Part shown: positions 45,004-58,298 of the stretch, piece by piece
How positions within the stretch are numbered: position 1 is the first letter of the stretch
Layout of the letters: each line of letters starts with the position of its first letter
DNA from: Liopterus haemorrhoidalis
Taxonomy: Eukaryota > Arthropoda > Insecta > Coleoptera > Dytiscidae
Direction of reading: 5' to 3'
NCBI GenBank assembly: GCA_963971575.1
Contig: OZ020623.1
Coordinates: 11,286,980-11,350,979, forward strand
DNA: 64,000 nucleotides
The notes under the pieces: model-generated
The model's database searches: none
Told to the model about the DNA's origin: nothing
Seen by the model: only the letters and a program-made list of their open reading frames with translations
Made by a program: the position numbers and the translations under genes

Positions 45004-46019
45004 AAAATTGATGTGAAGTGTGAATTTTCACACATTTCAGGGTTTTGCAGGTATTTAGTAAGTGAATGATGATTATTTTGTTAATTTTAATTCGAACGCC
45101 TAATACCATTATTTAGGTTTCTAAATATGTGCAGTATTTTTTTTTTTTTATAAAGCAAGGTTCATTAAGAATTTTAAAAATTGCGCCTATGGCTTCCATT
45201 GGTTGTTATAAGTTCCGCCCCTCTGATTTCGTGTACATTGAAACAGAATTAAATTATAATTTAAACAATTTCCACTGGCTATTAAATTTACGCTTTTAAA
45301 AATTAAATGCAACATTTGCTAAAATATAACTAGAATTTTGAAAAAATAATTTAAACAATATAAAAATTTAAAAAAAAAAAACAAAAAATAATATAGTCTC
45401 TTCTCACAGGGTTCGATCCCTTTCGGATCAGGTTACCTGGGTGAAAAATCAGCGTCTAATACCACTAGACCAGCATACACTTTACAGTGTGGCGTGTTAC
45501 AAAGCTATAACTTGTGTACATTATTAGCCAAAAATCACAAAAAATGCGTTTTTTTCCAAAAACCTAATCTGATCAAAAATTCCTGTTGAACTATTCCGGT
45601 TCACACCAATGTACATTACTTAGAATTTTTTCAGATTTTTAGTTTAAACCATCTGGGCTACAGGGTGTGGGACAAAAAATATTTTGCACAATTTTGGCAA
45701 AAATCGCTTCAAAATAATTTATTTTGCAAAAATAAAAATTTGATCGTTAATCCACGTACCAAGGGCTTTCATTTGATACCCTACTCAGAATTATAAAAAC
45801 ATATTTGTTTTTCGATGAGCACATATTTGTTTATATTTTTAGGGGGATATGTTTTTTAGATGTTTTAGTATTTTTTCTATGTGCGGGTCAAAGAGTTGTA
45901 TAAGCATGCCAAATTTCAACTCTCTAGGTTTAGCCGTTTGGCTACAATTTTTACCGAACAGACAGACAGACAGACAGACAGACGACAAAATGACGGTATA
46001 AGAGTTTTTTGGTCATACC
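45004..46019 (-). mobile_element. tRNA-cassette element TCE-F (subfamily II)
   Basis: Reverse copy: hairpin 45017-45037, subfamily II body, cassette 45396-45480, fixed module, CAGA microsatellite 45957-45983. The outer end stops at GGTCATACCT, where mauritiana-type mariner sequence follows. Confidence 0.75.
45396..45480 (-). pseudogene. tRNA-like cassette in TCE-F (Glu-like)
   Basis: Minus strand TGGTCTAGTGGTATTAGACG is the D arm typical of tRNA-Glu; the anticodon loop region CTGATTTTTCACCCAGG contains TTC as in tRNA-Glu(TTC); T arm AAGGGATCGAACCCT pairs. The acceptor stem has decayed. Confidence 0.6.
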
Positions 46020-46021
46020 TA

Positions 46022-46255
46022 AAAAGGCAGCTGAAGCTCCTCGATTGCTTGTGAAAACTTATGGTGAATGTGCTCCATTGGAAACAGTATGTAGATATTA
46101 GTTTGGATGATTAGAAAGTGGTTATTGTGACGTTCACGACAAACATCGACCAGGTCAATTGAAAAAGTACGAAGATGAACAACTGCAAGCTCTGTTGGAA
46201 TAAACCGCTGCTCAAACACTCAAAGAATTGGCTCAATAGCTCAAAGTCGATAAAT
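46022..46255 (+). pseudogene. Mauritiana-type mariner fragment
   Basis: KAAEAPRLLVKTYGECAPLE, then CDVHDKHRPGQLKKYEDEQL, LLE, stop, and TAAQTLKELAQ. N-terminal DNA-binding region only, wedged between TCE-F and a LINE tail. Confidence 0.7.
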
Positions 46256-46259
46256 TATT

Positions 46260-46800
46260 ATTTTTTTTATTATTATTATTAATACCTTTATTAATTAATT
46301 TGTAGAATACAATGATTTACAAAATATCATTATTTAATACATAAAATATACATTATTTTGATTCGTATCATAATTGTGTAGGTACAAAAAAAAATCTGCT
46401 CAAGTAGATTTTACACCACTTAGATTGAGTCTGTGTGTGGTATCTTATTAAAACGTTATTAGCACAGTGTCAGTTTTATAATTTGATTATAACTCTTTTT
46501 TATAAAATATGTTCAGAGTAAAAATCTTAATTAATCTTAATATTTGCTATATACGTTAAAGCAAAGTAATACAAATAGAAAAACAATATTTGTAGAATAA
46601 ATCATAAACCATTAAATTTATCAGTTACCAAAGATTTCTAGTAGATCTACGTTAGTTAGTTGCTTTATGAATTGCTTAGCTCTTGTATTAAAATTTTTAG
46701 TATGTACAGTTAAATTATTAATGTTTAAAAAGTATTGGAATTTATTGAAAATTTTAGGCGCAAAATATAAAAAGCTTTTTTGACCAATATTTTTATTTAC
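46260..46800 (-). pseudogene. LINE 3' end, ORF2 C-terminal fragment
   Basis: Minus strand from 46798: KNIGQKSFLYFAPKIFNKFQ, then NTRAKQFIKQLTNVDLLEI and a stop at 46621. This is followed by about 330 bp of untranslated sequence and an ATT-rich tail near 46260-46285. The pattern matches the LINE C-termini at 8513 and 48444. Confidence 0.65.
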
Positions 46801-46852
46801 TTTTTAGGGTTTTTTAGGTATGACCAAAAAACCCTTATACCGTCATTTTGTC

Positions 46853-46995
<143 letters not shown>

Positions 46996-47462
46996 CGGTA
47001 AAAATTGTAGCCAAACGGCTAAACCTAGAGAGTTGAAATTTGGCATGCTTATACAACTTTTTGACCCGCACATAGGAAAAATACTAAAACATCTAAAAAA
47101 CATATCCCTCTAAAAATATAAACAAATATGTGCTCATCGAAAAAAAAAAATATTTTTTTTAAATTCTGAGTAGGGTATCAAATGAAAGCCCTTAGTACGT
47201 GGATTAGTGATCAAAATTTTATTTTTGCAAAATAAATTATTTAGATGCGATTTTTGCCAAAATTGTGCAAAAAAATTTTTGTACCACTCCCTGTAGCCCA
47301 GATGGTTTAAACTAAAAATCTGAAAAAATTCTAAGTAATGTACATTGGTGTGAACCGGAATAGTACAACAGGAATTTTTGATCAGATTATGTTTTCGGAA
47401 AATAAGGCATTTTTTGTGTTTTTAACTAAAATATGTTAACTATTTAATACGTTGTGTAACGT

Positions 47463-47550
47463 ACCAGATCAGTAGCTCTCGTGGCGTGGTTGAATTTGTC
47501 GTACGCTTAATAATATAACTTAACTTGCAAACTAGGGTTCGAATTCTGTT
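47463..47550 (+). pseudogene. tRNA-like cassette in TCE-G
   Basis: A-box-like AGTAGCTCTCGTGGCGTGG and a good B box GGGTTCGAATTCTG. The spacing is longer than a standard tRNA (extra bases near 47500-47520). Isotype not assigned. Confidence 0.5.
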
Positions 47551-48042
47551 GATTTTATTTTTTGTTTTTGTTTTGCATTTTTATTTTGTTTAAATTATTT
47601 TGTTAAAATTCTAGTTATATTTGGTAAATGTTGCATTTAATTTTTAAAATCGTAAATTTAATAACCAGTGGAAAGTGTTGAAATTATAATTTAATTCTAT
47701 GTTTGACGAAATCAAACGGCGGGACTTATGATGTAAGCAACCAATGGAAGCCATAGGCGCAATTTTCAAAATCTTAATGAACCTTGCTATATAAAAAAAA
47801 TACTGCACATATTTAGAAATTTAAATAATGGTATTAGGCATTCGAATTAAAATTCATAACAAAATATTTTGACATAAAATTTGTTTTGGCATCCCAAATA
47901 ATCATCATTCAGTTACTAAATACCTGCAAAACCCAGAAATGTGTGAAAATTCACACTTCACATCAATTTTTTTCTACAAATTTCATCATTGACGACCTAA
48001 TACTTTGATTAATGTATTCACGCATTTTCTTATTGAAATAAG

Positions 48043-49040
48043 TTATTATTATTATTATTATTATTATTTATTTTCTATAGAAATTTACATTTTATACATA
48101 TTAAATACATAAATTACATAATATTATACATGATGAACGAATTGTCCTTACAAGTACATAGTTTACAGTAAATTACAGAAAATAATAATAAGGCCCCTTG
48201 TACTGAATAAATAACATAAATATACATAAATATAATAACAATGGCCAACTACCACATAGACCTGAAGGTCTGTGCGTGGCTTTACCTTAATTAATAAATA
48301 TAGAAAAACAGGGCTTACAAAAAATAAAAATTAAGAAAAAATGTTTGGGTATTACAAATTGATAATACTTGTAGTTATAAATGAAAAATTCAAGTTTTAC
48401 AATGGAAATGGTTTGAAAGTTACTTTTTTTTTTAAGAACATTATTAATTTTTTTCGAGGGTATAAATAAAACGTTTTATATGTTTTTTAATGTTATTTTG
48501 ATTAGGTTTTATAGAGTGTGTATGAATAAAATGATTGAATTTATTATAGAGTATAGGTATAACAGAGACAAAACTTCTTTGACCGGTTGTTTTGAGATTT
48601 CGAGTGGGCATTGCATTATCTTTAAATCTAGTATTGTAGTTATGTGCTGGCAGAATGATGTTATTAACATTTTTATATAGATATCTCATGATTGAGTGGT
48701 AATATAATTGTTGTATAGTGAAGAGATTGGTATCATCAAAAAGTCTTTCAGTTGAAAACAATTGCGGCAATTTGAGCATTCTTTTAATAATTATTTTTTG
48801 AATTATATTAACTTTATCTAGATATGTTCTACTAGCACCTCCCCAACCGATAATTCCGTAGGATAGAACTGATTGTACTAGGCCATAATAAAACATGTAC
48901 ATGAGTTTATTTGGCATGTACAGTCTTAGTTTATAAAAAATAAACAACATTTTTCTCAACCTTTTGCACATATTTATTAAATGAGTGTCCCAGCGAACAT
49001 GTTGGTCAATTGTGATACCCAAATACTTGACAGTAGGTAT
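48043..49040 (-). pseudogene. LINE 3' end with ATT tail
   Basis: A 192-codon open stretch (49022-48444) starts MGITIDQHVRWDTHL and includes GLVQSVLSYGIIGWGGASRT, HNYNTRFKDNAMPTRN and VIPILYNKFNHFI: the post-polymerase C-terminus of a non-LTR retrotransposon. ORF2 ends at 48444; about 370 bp of 3' sequence and an ATT run (48043-48070) follow. 5' truncated; no catalytic motif remains. Confidence 0.85.
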
Positions 49041-49539
49041 TAGTGTTCAAAAACACAAGAAAACGGCGACTTTTAATGCAAGCTCCTATTGGAACTTACT
49101 TAATTGATACAAATCGTAAACCGAGTCTTTAATTTAACGAGAAATTTGATACTTTTCTATTTCTCTATTTTATTTCATATCTGATTTTATTCGTTTTAAG
49201 GAATAGTTTACATCGGTGTTATATACTTACAGCAAAATCTATCACCATCAAATATTCAGATAGGTTATAAAGTTGTATAACCACACTATCTTGTAACTTC
49301 ATCGCTTCGCGCAGATTCTCGGGAAATCTTTGCTTTCCGATTCATTCCATTTTCCAGGAAATTTTCAGGGAATTATTTTACGAGATATTGATCAAAAAGT
49401 ATATAAAGTGTTCTCTTTCTTTTCTTAGAAATTATTGATCTAATATAAATACAGTGCTCTGTTAACTGTCACGTTTTTCAAGGAATCAGTGACAATATTT
49501 TTGAGAATTAGACTTTAAACCAACCACTCATCTAATAGA
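49041..49539. other. No gene
   Basis: Contains the short repeat shared with 43728-43800; otherwise nothing recognised. Confidence 0.4.
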
Positions 49540-50403
<864 letters not shown>

Positions 50404-50618
50404 ACAGGTCTTAATCTGAAACCGTCTTGGATATGGTATTTTAAATTATGAATATTTCATAAAGTTTTTCAGTATTTTGTAAATGAATTCAAACGATGTA
50501 GGCTCTACGTAGAATAATTATAATTTTTTTCTAGGGCACATAACCTAAAAAAAATCAAAAAATTCGAATTAGAGATCTCTATCATCAATATTGTGCACAC
50601 CCCGAAAAATTAACGTCT

Positions 50619-51157
50619 TAAAGCCGCATTCAGAGCTCTTAAATCAATAGTTTATGCACTGTATCTTATGCACTGTTCACTGTCACCAGAAAGTTTGTCA
50701 TATGATAAGACGTGAAACCATTCAGACCTCCAAATTGAATACGCGGTTTGTTATGGATTGTGCATAATTTTCTTGTTTTAATGAGACAGACATATAAACA
50801 CATTCTATCGCATTCTATCAGTGACACCGTAGTTATCGAATGCCTTTACATAACCTAACATAATGTCATCATTAACAAATCTTGCTCAAAATTACAAAGA
50901 CGGACAGTAAATATGGTCAATTTAGGTAATAAGGTAGTTAAAATCTAAGACAACAGAATTATAAGAACGATAATACATATAAAATATTTTACGAAGCTAA
51001 ATAGTTGGTTTCAGAATTCACAGATGGAGGACTATTCGTAACGTACTAATTTATAACAGATGTGAACGGTACATGGAACGTTAAAAGAATGCATTAATAC
51101 ATAAGTCAGAGTCTAGTCTATAACTCGTTAATTTAAAGAGGTCTGAATGCGGCTTTA
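50619..51157. mobile_element. 539-bp inverted-repeat element
   Basis: Termini TAAAGCCGCATTCAGAGCTC and the inverse of TAAAGCCGCATTCAGACCTC; TTA at both borders may be part of a duplication. Non-coding. Related ends at 36799-37017. Confidence 0.7.
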
Positions 51158-51883
51158 GTGCTTTTCCAAATTTTACGTTTATAGACGAAAATATTTCTAA
51201 TGACCAATGCAGTAATCTCAAGTGAGAAGTCTCTACTATAATAAAACATGATATAAAGAACTAGAGTTATATCTCAACATAAACTTATGAACCACAAAAG
51301 TTATAAAATAGTAAGAAATGTAGTGTTAGTGTGTTATTTTTAACACGTACTCCAAAAAATAGTTACTACTTCAGTTATAAAATCGATTACATATTTTAGT
51401 TACCAAGATTTTTGTAGCGTTTCAAGTTTCCTTTCTTTTTTATATTAATTACTTAACCTCATTTTCTTTATTTCTCGATTTATGTCAATCATATGGTATC
51501 GGAAAATGTTCTCCGGAAACAGGTTGTGCAACATGGGGGAAATAAAAGGCACGCCTGGCGTAAAAACATTAAGAGACGTGACTTAAAATAATAAAATATA
51601 GACACGTATAAGGTACACCACGTGATAGAGATGACATTTTGTTTTTATGTCTTTTTAAATACTATCAGTGGTGCCGGGATCAGGATCTTTTTGTAACTTA
51701 TGAACTAATCCGACCTAAGTATATCTCAAACTTATAACTATGGAACGAGATTAAGAAAATGAGGATTGGCCTGAAAATACCAAGGAGGTCCAGGATTGAC
51801 CTGTGTTATATTTTTTAAATTAAACATTTTTTGGGCAATTTTGTGAATTGAGTACTCACTCCTCTTGTCTCTCACCAACCACC
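51158..51883. other. No recognisable feature
   Basis: AT-rich, non-coding. Confidence 0.45.
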
Positions 51884-53678
51884 CTAGGATGATTAAGTAA
51901 AGGATGCGCTATTCGTGTGTAAAATGTGTGGAAACCCTTACTGAGTGAGAAAGATATATGAGACGAGACGATGACATTTATTAAAAATTTGAATACATTT
52001 TCACTTATTTTGAAGACAAAAAAAAAATTAATAATAAATGGGAAATTTTTATTAAGAATGACAAAAAATTAAAATTAAATGACATTTTATAATAACAATC
52101 AATTTAATCTAGAATTAAACAAAATGACCAAAAGTTCAAATTAATAGATAAAAATTACTAGTTTTCAAAATCTAGTTATTTATTGGATATTTATTTTTGG
52201 ATATTTATTTATTGGATATTTAAATAAATAATACAATTACAAATTAAATAATACAAAATGAAATAATACAAATTAAATTTATACTAATTAATTACAATTT
52301 TGATTTTGATCAATAGAAAAAAAAATAAATAAATAAAAAGTTTAAATATTCAGCAAATCAACATGAATAATGTAGTCACAAAAGATACTAAGTATCTTGT
52401 GGTGACAAAAATAATAAAATTAGAAACTGACATAGTCCAGTACGTAAGGATGATCAACCATTAAAAAGCAGATTGTATAATAATAAGAGAACGAGGAAAA
52501 AAAATAAATAAAATAAATAAATAAAAAAGTATACCCATATATATGCATACATACATACATATACATACATATACATATACATATATACATACATATACAT
52601 ACATACATACACACACACATACACACATACACATACATATCGCGGTACTGCGTACACACGTAAGACGCTATTACTGTGCTAAATTGTTAGATATACACAA
52701 GCTGGTGAAAAGAAAAATGTTCAACAGACTTGTGATATTTCAAAACGAATAAAAATATGTGTATCTATTTGTGTTATATATTTTATTTCCATACTTTCAT
52801 TTAATCAATTATCACAACCAAATAAAAATTATCAAACCATCCCTTATAGGTAAAGATTAGAATAATTCTATGTAATGTAAAAAAATATATATCAAAATTA
52901 ACCCCTCTACACCCCCACCCCATATATTTCATTTTGTACATCCGTCTTTCAATCATTCATTAATCGAACGATAAAAATTAAATTAATTTCTGGTTTGTGG
53001 GGGGATACTCAAAGGATGTGGCCCTTCAACGTCTTATCGGAATATTTGAAAAGAACCCATAGCTAGCCACCTCTGGTATTTTGAATCATTAAATTTAATA
53101 GAGATTCTTGCAATCGGGCCATAGTCATGTAATTTTCGCAACAAGATGTTTGGGTAGTATTATTTGGCACTAATATTTTTCTATTATTTGGCACTAATAT
53201 TTTTCAAGATTATTTTAGTTTATTGTAACTACCACTTTATCCTTTAACTGACTGATTAAATTCATAAAACTGCCTCCTTTATTGCCAGCCTTTAATTTTT
53301 AAAATATCATTAAAGATTGTTTTAATGACAAATAATATTATTTTAAAATGATTAGATAAATTTTAAATACACATTTATACAGTTTCAGGTCCGTTTGACA
53401 CGATACGCAGAAAATTAACACCGTGTTATACAAATTTCTCAAATTTGTTATAAAATTTGCTGTGAAATTACGAGATTTTAGAATAATTTCTAAGAAATTC
53501 CATAATTATTTTCATTTAAAAATACGCTTGTTTCAAATTCAAATGTAGCACATGCGCATTACGTAGTTGCAGTGTGCACAGTACAGACATATATTGCCTT
53601 CTTTCTCAACAGGGGTTTCCACACAATCGTCAATGTTGTTAGTATACGAATAGCGCATCCTTTACTTAATCATCCTAG
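51884..53678. mobile_element. 1.8-kb inverted-repeat element, 8-bp duplication
   Basis: Inverted termini of about 32 bp starting CTAGGATGATTAAGTAAAGG, flanked by exact CAACCACC at 51876-51883 and 53679-53686. A further shared string GTGTGGAAACCC lies inside each end. The interior is AT-rich with a CATA/CA microsatellite (52540-52640) and no transposase. The 8-bp duplication suggests hAT, but the terminus lacks the usual hAT pattern, so the superfamily is open. Confidence 0.85.
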
Positions 53679-53888
53679 CAACCACCACATCCGACCGTAC
53701 TCCGACATGTTACACTCAGCAGTGTGGTCGGAGAACATACAAGGCGTGTAAATTAAGTAACCGGACGGGCAACATAGTGTTTTATCTGGCAACATTTGGG
53801 ATGCGGGCCTTGTAGGGGCGGCTTCAGTACGAGTTTGAACTCGCCAGAGTAATTTTGTTGTCCGTAGCGATTTTTTTCGTAAAAACGT

Positions 53889-54376
53889 TTTTACTTGCTT
53901 GACCTTAATATATAAGGGGCAAGTATTGTAATCGCGAAAATTTTCGATGTCGAGATTTTGACTGATGACCACGTTTCATGGTCCAGGGAATCCAAAAAAT
54001 CTATTTTCGAAGTGCCGTCCGTATGTGTGTGTCTGTGTGTGTGTCTGTATGTATACACGGTAACTCAAAAACGGTTTAACTTAAAGAGTTCGTTCTGATA
54101 CTAAAAAATTCTCCTAATAATTGGGAAGAACCCTATTGTGTTTTATTAAAATCCGAAACCGGAAACGGAAGTTATTAAACTTTAAAATTTAAAAAAATTC
54201 GTAACTAGTAAACCTTGGACAAAAATTTGTATAGAACATAATTTGATGTATTTTTGAAGATTTACCTAAATCTTCTTTTAAATTTTTTTTTTTTTTTTGT
54301 TTATATATACTTTTTTTATTATTATAATTTTTATGGGAGGGCAAGTCTAGCGGAGGTCTCCTTTCGCCACTGGTTT
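53889..54376 (+). mobile_element. ACTTGCCC-family element (i)
   Basis: Begins TTACTTGCTTGACC with a terminal stem-loop (ACTTGC...GGGCAAGT), continues CGCGAAAATTTTCGATGTCG, a GT/CT microsatellite (54020-54045), TAACTCAAAAACGGTTTAAC, and ends GGGAGGGCAAGTCTAGCGGA ... CGCCACTGGTTT. No coding frame. The junction with mar-1 suggests a 3-4 bp GTTT/TTT duplication. Confidence 0.75.
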
Positions 54377-54392
54377 CTAGTGCGTTCTAAAA

Positions 54393-54715
54393 ATGAGTGA
54401 CATTCATTTCGAGCAACGGTGTGCTATCAGGTTTTGCTTCAGATTTGGGCACAGTGTAACGGAAACTTTTGCAAAACTTCAGCAGGCCTACGAAAACAGT
54501 GTTTTGTCAAGGACCCAGGTTTTTTGGTGGTTTAAGGCATTTTCAGAAGGAAGAGAGTTGATTGAAGATGAATCACGCAGCGGAAGGCCTTCATCTTAAA
54601 GAACCGATGAAAATATCGACAGAATATGGGATCTTGTGCGTTTAGATCGTCGGTTGACAGTCAGAATGATCGTAGAAGAGTTGAATTTAACTCACACTAC
54701 CCTTCATCAGACCGA
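54393..54715 (+). pseudogene. mar-1 transposase N-terminus
   Basis: MSDIHFEQRCAIRFCFRFGH, then KAFSEGRELIEDESRSGRPS and a stop at 54597; sequence resumes in frame to the foreign scrap. Helix-turn-helix DNA-binding region only. Confidence 0.8.
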
Positions 54716-54845
54716 CCGCCATCATAAAGTACTTGTATAAAATACATTCTAGCAGCAGAGTAGAAATAACTTGGCCTAATATTTTCTAACAGATATATTA
54801 TTTATCATGACCATGGAAACGTTACATATAAGTATGAAAAAATGG

Positions 54846-55364
54846 GCACAGTGCAACGGAAACTTTTGCAAAACTTCAGCAGACCGACGGAGACGGTGTT
54901 TTGTTAAGACCAGGTTTTTGGTGGTTTAAGGCATTTTCAGAAGGAAGAGAGTTGATTGAAGATGAATCACGCAGCGGAAGGCCTTCATCTTCAAGAACCG
55001 ATGAAAATGTCGACAGAATCCGGGATCTTGTGCGTTCAGATCGCCGGTTGACAATCAGAATAATCGTGGAAGAGTTGAATTTAACTCACACTATCATTCA
55101 TCAGATTTTAACCAATGAATTGGGAATGAAAATGCGACTTGTCACAAAGCAATTTCAATAAACGAGTTTTTGGCCAATAAAAACATTCCTGTGGCTCCTC
55201 AGCATCCTTATTCACCCGACTTGAGTCCATGTGACTCTTTCTTCTTCCCAAGATTGAAAAATCACCTTAAGGGACGTCATTTTGGGACACTCGAAAACAT
55301 TCAAACGTCCATAACCAACCAGTTGAAACCTATTCCAGTATCAGAGTTCCAACACTGCTACAAC
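54846..55364 (+). pseudogene. Second mar-1 segment, 5' truncated
   Basis: Repeats the region already present at 54450-54715 (FWWFKAFSEGRELIEDESRS), goes on to LTHTIIHQILTNELGMKMRL, crosses the shared deletion junction at about 55150, and reads KNIPVAPQHPYSPDLSPCDS and HFGTLENIQTSITNQLKPIP. Confidence 0.8.
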
Positions 55365-56138
55365 TAGGGTGACCATTTTCTTAAGAAGGCAATGCGGGAC
55401 GGAGCAAAAAAAGGTCGTCATTTTCCAAATATAAGTGAAGAGCAAAAAAAAGGTCCTCCCAAATCCAAGTGAAGAGCAAAAAAAAGTCCTCACTTCCCAA
55501 ATCCAAGTGAAGAGCAAAAAAAGGTCCCCATCTCCCAAATCCAAGTGAAGAGCAAAAAAAAGTACTCACCTCCCAAATCCAAGTGAAGAGCAAAAAAAAG
55601 GTCCCCATCTCCCAAATCCAAGTGAAGAGCAAAAAAAAGTCCTCACCTCCCAAATCCAAGTGAAGAGGCAAAAAAAAGGTCCCCATCTCCCAAATCCAAG
55701 TGAAGAGCAATAAAAAGTCCTCACCTCCCAAATCCAAGTGAAGAGCAAAAAAAAGGTCCCCATCTCCCAAATCCAAGTGAAGAGCAAAAAAAGTCCTCAC
55801 CTCCCAAATCCAAGTGAAGAGCAAAAAAAAGTCCTCACCTCCCAAATCCAAGTGAAGAGCAAAAAAAAAGGTCCCCATCTCCCAAATCCAAGTGAAGAGC
55901 AAAAAAAAGTCCTCACCTCCCAAATCCAAGTGAAGAACAAAAAAAAGGTCCCCATCTCCCAAATCCAAGTGAAGAGCAAAAAAAAATTCCTCACCTCCCA
56001 AATCCAAGTGAAGAGCAAAAAAAAGTCCTCAAATACAAGTTACAATGCGGGACAAAATGTTAGAATGCGAGACTTTTGCGGGACACCCAATCGAAATGTG
56101 GGACAGTCCCGCAAAAAGCGGGACGAATGGTCACCCTA
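55365..56138. mobile_element. hAT MITE containing a minisatellite
   Basis: Ends TAGGGTGACCATT / AATGGTCACCCTA; flanks GCTACAAC (55357-55364) and GCTATAAG (56139-56146) agree at six of eight positions. Subterminal GCGGGAC and GTCCCGC motifs. The interior is almost all minisatellite. Confidence 0.8.
55414..56030 (+). repeat. 38-bp minisatellite with alternating units
   Basis: About 16-17 units ending CCCAAATCCAAGTGAAGAGC. Two variants alternate, one with GGTCCCCATCT and one with GTCCTCACCT, giving a ~76-bp higher-order repeat; the alternation breaks once near 55795-55850. Confidence 0.9.
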
Positions 56139-56235
56139 GCTATAAGGATTGGAAGAATCGTCTCCAGCGCTGTGTAGCTTCCCAAAGAAGTTATTGTGAG
56201 GGAGACAATATTGAATTTTAATTCTATTCCAATAA

Positions 56236-57232
56236 AAACCAGTGGCGAAGGGAGACCTCCGCTAGACTTGCCCTCCCATAAAAAAAATAATAAAAAAAAT
56301 ACATATATATTTTTTTTTTAATTTAAAAAAATATTTAGCTAAATCTTCAAAAATATATCAAATTATGTCCTATACAATTTTTTGTCCAAAGCTTGGTTTA
56401 CTAGTTACGAATTTTTTTAAATTTTAAAGTTTAATAACTTCCGTTTCCGGTTTCGGATTGTAATAAAAAACAATAAGGTTCTTCCCAATTATTAGGAGAA
56501 TTTTTTAGTACCAGAACGAACTCTTTAAGTTAAACCGTTTTTGAGTTATCGTGTATACACACAGACACACAGACACACACATACGGACGGCACTTCGAAA
56601 ATAGGTTTTTTGGATTCCCTGGACCATGAAACGTGGTCATCCGTCAAAATCTCGACATCGAAAATTTTCGCGATTACAATACTTGCCCCTTATATATTTA
56701 GGTCGGGCAAGTAAAAATTAAACCAGTGGCGTAGGGAGACCTCCGCTAGACTGGCCTTCCCATAAAAAAAATAATAATAATAAAAAAAAATTGATATATA
56801 TATATATTAAATTTAAAAGAAGATTTAGGTAAATCTTCAAATATACATCAAATTATGTCCTATACAAATTTTTGTCCAAGGCTTGCTTTATTAGTTATGA
56901 ATTTTTTTAAATTTTAAAGTTTAATAACTTCCGTTTCCGGTTCCGGATTTTAATAAAAAACAATTGGGTTCTTCCCAATTATTAGGAGAATTTTTTAGTA
57001 CCAGAACGAACTCTTTAAGTTAAACTGTTTTTGAGTTATCGTGTATACACACAGACACACACACACACAGACACACACACACACACACATACGGACGGCA
57101 CTTCGAAAATACGTTTTTTGGATTCCCTGGATCATGAAACGTGGTCATCAGTCAAAATCTCGACATCGAAAATTTTCGCGATTACAATACTTGCCCCTTA
57201 TATATTAAGGTCGGGCAAGTAAAAATCAATCT
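56236..57232 (-). mobile_element. Two tandem ACTTGCCC-family elements
   Basis: Two reverse copies (56236-56723 and 56724-57232), each from ACCAGTGGCG to GGTCGGGCAAGTAAAAA, lie head to tail with no mariner sequence between, inside the mar-1 3' end. Each contains an AC/GACAC microsatellite. Confidence 0.8.
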
Positions 57233-57257
57233 GGTTACTTAATTTTAACACCTCGTA

Positions 57258-57809
57258 TGGTGAGCTATAAACACATGTTTTTGATCGTTCTGTACATAAA
57301 GTTATGCTAGGTCATTCTGGTAAAAACAAGTGTAGAAATCTTGCAAAGGACCTATGCTCTCTAAGGAATGACGAGGCATTATAGTCATCGATAAAATGCA
57401 ATATAATTTTGTGAAGAAAACAAAGAAAATGAAAATAAATGATGGTCTGTCTAATTCCGAAAACTATAAATAATGAATTTATATTTAATAAAAATTAATG
57501 ATTCTATATTAAATAATATTATTTTATTTAAATGAAATTTCCCAGAAATTATATTGATGTAAATTCTTATTATATTTTGTCCTTTAAAATTTTCGTAATA
57601 ACTTACCTACATTTTGTACGCAATATTGGAGGAAAACATAATAAAATAAAAATAAGCTAAGAAAATAAGATGTCGGAGGAAAAATAAGAGAGGATATAGG
57701 AGGAGACAGTGATGAATACTGTATTATATCAAGAATGCAATATAAAGAATTCAGATACATAAAATTTTTTATGAGATTTAAAATTTTTAATGATATTAAA
57801 ATTTAGATT
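57258..57809. other. No recognisable feature
   Basis: AT-rich, non-coding. Confidence 0.45.
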
Positions 57810-58010
57810 TAAGGGTAGAGTAAACACAGTTTTTACTAGTTTCTTATACAACAGACAATCTGAAATAAAATTATTATGGGCTGGTTTCTCAAAGGTTAGT
57901 TAACTATAACCAAATGGTCAGAAAATGGTTACTATGGTTACTTATGGAACTGTTATATTGTAACCGAGTTTAACCAAATGGTAAAACTCGGGTAAGCTCT
58001 GAGAAACCGT
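57810..58010. repeat. Two MITE remnants
   Basis: 57810-57880 matches one end of the TTAA element (TTTCTTATACAACAGAC, ATCTGAAATAAAATTATTAT). 57886-58010 is a diverged reverse copy of the 11740-11875 MITE (TTAACTATAACCAAATGGT, GGTTACTTATGG). Confidence 0.65.
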
Positions 58011-58298
58011 ATCTAGGAGGTTGCATTGAAAGCCGCTGTTCATGTGTAGATGGCTCTAGGTGCGTATGTTGTAGGCCAGCGTTTCTCAACCGGGGGGCCG
58101 TGAAAACTTCGCCGCGAGGTCATATAAAATCGAAGCATGAAATTATAATAGAAAAACGCTCAATTTTGCAAGATATATTCATAAATATATGACATTTATA
58201 TTCATTAAAATATACCTTTTAAACTTAAATTAAATAAATTAAACTTGTTTTGACAACTAATTTAAACTAATTAAAACGGTTCGCGTTGGAGGTATTAT

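Larger units (their letters stand above)
53738..57257 (+). mobile_element. mar-1 mariner locus, multiply nested
   Basis: Left terminus TACAAGGCGTGTAAATTAAG at 53738, right terminus TTAACACCTCGTA ending 57257. Between them: a family ACTTGCCC insertion in the leader (53889-54376), mar-1 N-terminal coding (54393-54715), a foreign scrap (54716-54845), a second 5'-truncated mar-1 segment (54846-55364), a hAT MITE (55365-56138), the mar-1 3' end (56139-56235) and two more ACTTGCCC elements (56236-57232). Transposase remnants (MSDIHFEQRCAIRF; NIPVAPQHPYSPDLSPCDSF) carry the mar-1 internal deletion. Confidence 0.8.

Noticed and set aside
55381..56139. 208-codon frame with repeating WIWE and FALHLDLG, and a 133-codon frame opposite
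   Set aside because: Products of the 38-bp minisatellite; frame stays open only because unit length keeps phase.
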